64,000 bases of DNA from Crotalaria pallida (Eukaryota > Streptophyta > Magnoliopsida > Fabales > Fabaceae). The position numbers were made by a program, and so were the translations under genes. Position 1 is the stretch's first letter; the number at the start of each line of letters is the position of its first letter. Location of the stretch: positions 39,550,501-39,614,500 of the forward strand of contig CM075652.1 in the NCBI GenBank assembly GCA_037953625.1. Direction: 5' to 3'. The notes under the pieces were generated by a model, which did not search any database, was not told the origin of the DNA, and saw nothing but the letters and a program-made list of their open reading frames with translations. This document shows positions 57,660-64,000 of the stretch, in pieces.

Positions 57660-59459
57660 TAAAGCCAAATTTCGAGGACGAAATTCCTGTAAGTGGGGGA
57701 GAGTGTAACATCCCTGAACTTTAAGCTCCCTGGTAATTCGTGCTTTGTGGTTTTAATGGTTTTCTTTAGCTTGATGTGTTGGAGTTAATCGTGTTTAGAT
57801 AGTAATCGTGATTAGGATTAGTTTAGACCTAATAAATTAGGTTTAGACTTGAGTGGTTTTAAGTTGATTTGGTTTAGTTAGCTAATGGTTAGTCTTGAGT
57901 TTGATTAGCTTGGGTAATGAATGGATTAGGAGTTAAGTGGATTAGATTAACCTAATGGGCCTTAAGAGTGTTATTGGGCCATGAAAATGTGCTTGGGCCT
58001 TGTGTGTGTGTGCAAAACCGTGTGGAGTGTGTGTGTGCTAGTGTTGGCCGTGGCATGCATATGTGTGTGAAGCCTTGGAGTGATATTTTATGTGTAATGC
58101 ATGAAGTGGTGAGGTGTCTAGCTTATATCTCATGCAAGTGGTCAAAGCATGAGGTGTCAACACCACCTTTCTTCCCTTGCATGAAGGTGTGATGTGTCCA
58201 CACCAAAGCCCACCCTTATGCCACCTTTTCTCTTCATCTTTAACCATGTGTTTTATAAAAATAAACACTTGTTGATGAGCCTCATTTTGCTCCCTCTCTC
58301 ACGCCACCTTCATACCAATTCCATTCCATTTCTTTCTTCTTCTTCCTTACTAAGAGCTCACGACCACCACCCAATTCACCACCACTCAACCATTTTCTTC
58401 CATCAAAAAACAAGAAAACTTCACATATTCTAAGCCTAGATCAAGAACACACCACATGCATGAATGTTTGAAGCTTAGAAATCCAAAACCAACCCTTCCT
58501 TTCTTTGTGAAGCTCACGACCTCACCCCACCAACACCCTTGTTCAACTCAAACTTTTACCAAACACAAAGAACCTTGGCATGTTCATACCCTAGCTCATG
58601 AATATGCCACTTGATTGGAGTTTGTGTTGAAGGAAATTCACTCAAACCCAAACCAAGCTCACGGCCACACCATCATCAAAGCACTAGGATTGTTGGCTTG
58701 GTTGATCAAGAGGAGTCTTAGAGTCTTGGAAGCTTAGGAGCAAAGTTTCAAGTGTCTAAGGAGGAGGGAGTTGCTCACGGTTTTTAGAGGAGAAAGCCCT
58801 TAAGGTTCTAAGTTTTTCTTTTGTGTCTTCAAGAGGTATGGAGAGAAGTTTACACACTTGCTAGAATAAGTTTTAAGCTTAGAAACTTTAGGTGAGTCAC
58901 CATGAGACTCAAGGGCACTAGTTAGATTGATTTTAGGCTTGGAGGCCGAATTTGTGATGAAAATTGGCTTGTGATTGCTTAATGTTCTATGCTGAATTTT
59001 GTGCTTATGATTGTGTTGATGATTATGTTGCTTGTAGTATGCTGTTATTGAAATGTTGAAGAGTTAGATTGATTTTAGGCTTGGAGGCTGAATTTGTGAT
59101 GAAAATTGGCTTGTGATTGCTTAATGTTCTATGCTGAATTTTGTGCTTATGATTGTCTTGATGATTATGTTGCTTGTAGTATGTTGTTATTGAAATGTTG
59201 ATGCTGAAATTTCTATGAACATGCTTGTGTTTATGAGAAACCGAATAGGTCATGGCATTAATTGAATGCTTAACTCCCTGAATGAATTAGGTTAAGTGTT
59301 GACCCCAAGGATTTGAGCCAATTAAGCTTTAAGTGACAATTAGATAAGAGGATTAGGTGTTGATCCTCACGGTTTTAGGTTCTAAACCTTGATTAGGAAG
59401 TTAACCCAATAACTAAGTGATAATTGACCCAATCTTAGACAATCTAAGTAGCACTTAGA

Positions 59460-59770
59460 CCTTGATTAGTCAACTAATCCAAGATTAGTTAGACTTAATC
59501 CTTGATGAGACCTTGATTAGTCAACTAATCCAAGATTAGTTAGACTTAATCCTTGATGAGACCTTGATTAGTCAACTAATCCAAGATTAGTTAGACTTAA
59601 TCCTTGATGAGACCTTGATTAGTCAACTAATCCAAGATTAGTTAGACTTAATCCTTGATTAGACCTTGATTAGTCAACTAATCCAAGATTAGTTAGACTT
59701 AATCCTTGATGAGACCTTGATTAGTCAACTAATCCAAGATTAGTTAGACTAAATCCTTGATTTGATCTAA
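59460..59770 (+). repeat. 51-bp tandem repeat, 6 units (LTR 2)
   Basis: Same unit as at 51159-51360. The fourth unit ends '...gattagac' as the first unit of LTR 1 does, the others '...gatgagac', so the extra units lie in front. Confidence 0.9.
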
Positions 59771-60386
59771 TTAGTCAACTAACCTCCGATTAGTTGGACT
59801 TAATCCTCGATTGGTAACCCTAATCCCTTGATTAGTCAGCTAATCCACGATTAGTTAGACCTAAACCATGATTAGTCGGATTTAATCCGAGATTAGTCAA
59901 TTAAGCTTGACTTAACCCATGATTAGTGAGACTAAACTCCCGATTAGTGAGATTTAGTCCAAGATTAGTGGACTTAGTCCACGATTAGTCAACTAAAGTC
60001 AGTTAGACCTAGTCTTAAGTGATTAGGACTCACTTAACTGAAGTCTTAAGTAGTTAAGACTTGTTTATCAAAGCTTTAGTCACTTAAGGTGACTTAGGTC
60101 AAGTAAGTGATGGGACTTTGACCAAACACTCAGACGTAGACGTGACCTAGAGCTAGTATGGCTCAACTATGTCATCTGTGTGCTTAGATACTTGGATACC
60201 TGTTGAATGCCTATAGCTGTGTATGTATCCATGTTGGATTGATGTCAATTAGTTATGACATAGTTGGACTAATAATAAACCTGGAACTTGAACATGTGCA
60301 TGATAACCTAGGACTGCAAGAGTTGCATCGATGATATACATGACATGAACTAGGTTATCAGACTAGTCCCAATCTGAGGAACACTG

Positions 60387-60870
60387 CGCCGGTGGAAACA
60401 CCGTAAGTCGTGACACTTACTGCGCCGGATGAACCTGTGAACTGTTTTGTAACTAAACTTGACACTTTCCGATAGCCTGCACAGGGTTCACCGTAAGTCG
60501 TGACATTTGCGCTGGTAGAAATACCGTAAGTCATGACATTTGTGCTGGTGGAAACACCGTAAGTCATGCCATATGCGCTGGTGGACGCACCGTAAGTCGT
60601 GACAGTTGCGCTGGTGGAAATACCGTAAGTCGTGACATTTGCGCTGGTAGAAATACCGTAAGTCGTGACAATTGTGCTGGTGGAAACACCGTAAGTCATG
60701 TCATTTGTGCTGGTGGAAACGCCGTAAGTCATGTCAATTGTGCTGGTGGAAACACCGTAAGTCAAGTCATTTGTGCTGGTGGAAACACCGTAAGTCATGT
60801 CATTTGCGCTGGTGGAAACACCGTAAGTCGTGACATTTGCGCTGGCAGACGTGCCGTAAGCCGTGACGTG
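60387..60870 (-). repeat. 33-bp minisatellite with open minus-strand frame (LTR 2)
   Basis: Same unit, number of copies and interruption as in LTR 1. The minus-strand frame (60358-60882, 174 codons) is again uninterrupted despite several substitutions. Confidence 0.9.
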
Positions 60871-61633
60871 TTCTTGGGACACACCGTTCCTCAGATCTGG
60901 ACCAGGTGGACAGAGGCCTCAGAGTTGGAGAACATGTTCATGCATCATGCCACTTAACTGGAAGATAATAACTAAACTGGTATGCTCATATGTATATGCA
61001 TTACTGTTTGGCTGTTGCTGCTCTGTGTCTGGTTGTGTGTGATAGGGCTTAGGCTTATTCGATTATGCGACTGTGTTAGGCTTACTCTCCCTGCCCTTGT
61101 AGGTGATGACTGTATGCCTGCCTTGCATCGAGATTCGTCCGCTCCCTGATGGCGGTTGGGGTTGGACGAAACCGGTGATCCCGGACTATGGAATAGCTGC
61201 AGTGGACCGACGACCAGCTCTGATGATACCCTTTCTTCTTGAGTCTTGCTTTTTGTAAAAGTTGTTTTTGGTATTGTCAGAGTGTTTTTCTGATGGACTT
61301 GTAACTATTTTGCATCAGATCTTTTATGACTTATTATCTACAACTAAGGTTCACTTCACGCATCTAAATATTCCGCTTGCTTTTAATAAGTTTTGAAATC
61401 CGGCATTCATCCGTTTATAAAGAACTCGCAATTGAGGGACTAAAGGTTTCATTTATAGAAACATTATTTATTGCGAAAACCCCTCGACTTCTTTTCAACT
61501 CCTTTTAACTTTCCGGATTTCAACTCTCTGATTTTACTCATCAATCGAGTGTTTTAAAAAGAAAAATTTTTCCACCCTAATTTTTAGAAAACCTTACAAG
61601 TCCAACTATTTCGAAACAAATGAGAGCGTCACA

Positions 61634-62232
61634 TTGAGCATTATTTTTCCTCGGTCGAGCATCCTCAGACCAATGGACAAGTGGAATCAGTGAACCGAAC
61701 TATCATCCAGGGGATCAAGAAGAGGCTCATCGGTGCAAAAGGAAATTGGCTGGACAACTTGCATGAAGTACTTTGGTCATATCGCACTATAATACAGACT
61801 TCGACGGGAGAGACTTCGTATCGGCTTACTTACGGTTGTGACGCAGTCATCCGGATAGAAAGGATCATCCCTTCATTCCGAGCCATGCAACAACCAAACC
61901 CCCTCAACAACACTTTACGGTGTGAGGACTTTGTTCTGTCGGATGAAGTCAGAGATCTAGCCGCCGAGCGGGAAAAACATGCCAAGCTTATGCAAGCGAA
62001 GGGGTATAATCGCTCGGTAGTACCCAGAGAGTTCGAGGTAGGTGACCTCGTCCTAAGAAGAGCTGACATTGGCCTCAAAAACGCTAAAGACGGGAAACTG
62101 GCTCAAAACTGGGAAGGGCCATACCGAGTAGCTTCCAAAACAGGAACAGGAGCCTACAAGCTCGAAACTCTCTCGGGTGCTCTCATTAACAACACATGGA
62201 ACGTGGCAAAGCTTAGAGCATATTTCAGCTAA
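61634..62232 (+). pseudogene. Tat element integrase, C-terminal part
   Basis: The frame begins inside the integrase core just before HPQTNGQVESVNRTI, continues with WLDNLHEVLWSYRT and SYRLTYGCDAVI, then a C-terminal region (VGDLVLRRADIG, NWEGPYRV, WNVAKLRAYFS) ending at 62232. It belongs to the same Tat element as 45179-47009 and resumes after the chromovirus block. The catalytic Asp residues lie in the deleted part, so it is non-functional. Confidence 0.88.
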
Positions 62233-62733
62233 ATTTTTTATCCCTGTTTCAGTTCTATTTTTCATCATTTTTAGTTTCATTATTAACTTTGCTTTGTTAG
62301 GATTGTTTATTTTTGATGATGGTGTACGCTCGGTGGAACTCCGAGCCCATTGTATTCACTGCTTCGAATAAATAAAAGTTCTGTTATTGAATTCATTGTA
62401 TTTACGTACTTTTCCTCACAACCGACTAGCCACCGTTTATGACCCGAATGATTATAAACAGCTCGAACAAGAGCTTATAACTTGTCAAGTACTTTAAAAA
62501 GATTCCCGATTCGAACATGATTTGTCTTTAAATCATTTTATACATCGCGGATAGAGGAACCCATCTCGGCTAAAATGCTGGAGTTCCGAGGTCTTAACAC
62601 TTGAATTCTTAACAAAAAGAAAAAAAAGAAGTACAAAATAATAGCGGATATTATAAATATTCGAAATTAGTTACAGCAACAAATCCGAGCCCATCTATCG
62701 GGGCAAATACAAATTAAAAAGCAAAGGAAAGAT
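62233..62733. other. No gene: spacer between Tat integrase and antisense ORF
   Basis: Non-coding, moderately AT-rich. This is where the sense transcript and the antisense transcript would both terminate. No repeat was recognised. Confidence 0.5.
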
Positions 62734-63938
62734 CTACTCTAGGTCAGACAGTACTACACTTTCAGGATCAAACTTGTCCTCTTCCTCCTCGTCACCCTCA
62801 GCTCCCTCGGCCCCTTCTTCCTCGGATTCCTCAGCCAAGTGGTCAGGAAGATCATTTCCGCCCATATCTATTGGGAGCCCATTCTCGCCCACGATCTGAC
62901 CATTCTTAACAGAAAAGTTGGGGTCAGCACCCTTGGGCACGAGGCCAGGATTCGAGACGCGAAGTTGCTCGGCGGTGTTGAGGAAAGAATCTTCAACCGC
63001 ATGATCCCAGTTGTACAGATTCTCTTTGGCTGCCTTTTTATGTTTAAGAGCTTTCGCTCTCATTTTATCCAGAGAAGCTCGGAGCCCAGCGGCCTCGTCC
63101 TTGGCATACTCGAGTTGCTCCCGAGCCACTGCGACGTCTTCCTCGGCCTTCTTCTTGATTTCTTCAGCCTTTCTCATCCCCTCAGTGGCCTCTTGAAGGG
63201 TTTTTCTGCTTTCTCTTTGTCAGCCTCGACTTTAGCCTTGGCATCTTCAGCATCCTGTTTCCCCTTCTGCAGCTTTTCATTCTCGGCAGCCAAGGCTTGA
63301 AGCTTTTTATTAAGGCCTTCTACTTGAAGCTGTAAGTAGTCTTCCCGAGCATCAGCTTCACTTCGTTTATTCTTCCCTTCGGTAGACACACCAGCGTGAA
63401 CGTCGTCACCACGCTGACTGAGGTAACGAAGAATGCTCGCACCTATTAGAAGACTCCACACCAAGGAAGAACAATTGTTTTCCCAGGTACCTGGGGTCCA
63501 GGCACCTATCACCTGCGCATCTTCAGGAGGGAAGACAGTCGCGTTGAAGGTATCAGAATTCTTCCTAGCCCACACAGTTTGGGCGACAATGTCTTCCATG
63601 CCTTCAGCAACTTGAATCCCTTTGTGGGACTTACTCAAATTGAGCCAATCTCCAGTCACCCCCTTTCCTGTGTCCATCCGAGGCCGCTTGGATGGACGCT
63701 CGGTGGTACCCCTAGCGCTTGGTTGAGCCTCCGAGCTGATTGTTTGCTCGATGCCTTCGACGGCCGAAATCACCTCGGCAGGGACAGCCTGAGGAGCAAC
63801 AGTTGGACTATTCTTTGACGTTGGCTCGGAGGACTGGTTTTTAGTCGAAGAGCCCGAGCCTGCCTTCACAGTAGCTAGCTGAGCCATCCTGGACAAGGCA
63901 GCAGCACTCTTCTTGGCCTTGGATGCTTTCTTCCCCAT
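62734..63938 (-). pseudogene. Antisense ORF of the Tat element (coiled-coil protein), one frameshift
   Basis: Two minus-strand frames, 63174-63938 (254 codons) and 62734-63177 (147 codons), are parts of one gene of about 400 residues; a 1-base loss in a run of A or C near 63203 explains the break because both the charged helix before it and the helix after it then run on. The N-terminus is basic (MGKKASKAKKSAAALSRM), then Ser/Pro/Thr-rich with a possible nuclear signal (ERPSKRPRMD), a globular part (VWARKNSDTFNATVFPPED), a long Lys/Glu/Ala coiled coil, and an acidic tail (EEEGAEGAEGDEEEEDKFD). Tat-lineage elements are known to carry an extra ORF between integrase and the 3' LTR, often antisense; its role is not established. 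Confidence 0.75.
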
Positions 63939-64000
63939 TTTTTCTGTAACAAGAAAAAATATGTTATACCGAGCAAAAAAAAATAATTTTGTACCAAGTT
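63939..64000. other. Upstream of the antisense ORF; window end
   Basis: AT-rich, with TTTTTTCTGTAAC before the ATG. The rest of the Tat element, including its 3' LTR, is outside the window. Confidence 0.5.

Larger units (their letters stand above)
57704..61633 (+). mobile_element. LTR 2 of the Tekay-type chromovirus (3930 bp)
   Basis: Starts and ends as LTR 1 (TGTAACATCCC ... GAGCGTCACA) and is nearly identical to it. It is longer by 102 bp, which equals two extra copies of the 51-bp repeat. It is followed by Tat integrase sequence. The 33-bp minisatellite recurs at about 60387-60870. Confidence 0.95.

Overview
The window looks like nuclear DNA of a flowering plant, most likely a legume. It holds a multi-exon HAK/KUP potassium transporter gene with GT-AG introns, a relic of a restorer-like PPR gene of the kind common in legumes, and a thick layer of nested plant retrotransposons. 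There are no bacterial-style operons. The species cannot be named from the sequence alone.

Layout. (1) 1-10.2 kb is the genic part: two HAK/KUP genes in tandem, both on the minus strand. The left one is cut by the window edge (exon 2 at 6-246, exon 1 at 1228-1260). The right one is complete: nine coding exons, 785 codons, closest to Arabidopsis KUP4/TRH1. Its intron 6 holds a solo LTR with a perfect 5-bp target duplication, and its intron 1 holds a hAT-type and a Stowaway-type miniature transposon. (2) 10.5-11.5 kb has a long inverted-repeat element and another MITE just upstream of KUP4. (3) 11.4-18.7 kb is a stack of long (about 3 kb) LTRs of Ty3/gypsy Tekay-like type, mostly solo or truncated and nested in each other. 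(4) 18.7-45.2 kb contains a non-autonomous element (called A here) with 2.9-kb LTRs, a Tat-type Ty3/gypsy element on the minus strand, a nearly complete Ty1/copia Sirevirus nested in the Tat gag, a PPR pseudogene and a hAT relic. (5) 45.2-64 kb contains the rest of the Tat element (RT, then integrase end, then an antisense coiled-coil ORF), interrupted by a tandem Tekay-type chromovirus block with two 3.8-3.9-kb LTRs.

The main structural result is that 26325-45178 is inverted relative to its flanks. Turning it round simultaneously repairs the 3' LTR of element A (same length as its 5' LTR except for five lost bases), gives element A a matching 5-bp target duplication, gives a hAT element matching terminal inverted repeats and a perfect 8-bp target duplication, and reconnects the Tat protease and reverse-transcriptase coding frame. 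One breakpoint sits inside an 18-base palindrome that is conserved among the long LTRs.

The most unusual regulatory signal is a set of palindrome clusters, TTA[A/C]TCGA[T/G]TAA, in the promoter part of LTRs of unrelated superfamilies (Ty3/gypsy LTRs D and A and the Ty1/copia LTRs). Other LTRs carry a different palindrome vocabulary at the matching place. Apart from the two transporter genes, nothing in the window looks like a functional host gene. All intervals, matches and counts were obtained by reading the sequence by eye, without alignment software.
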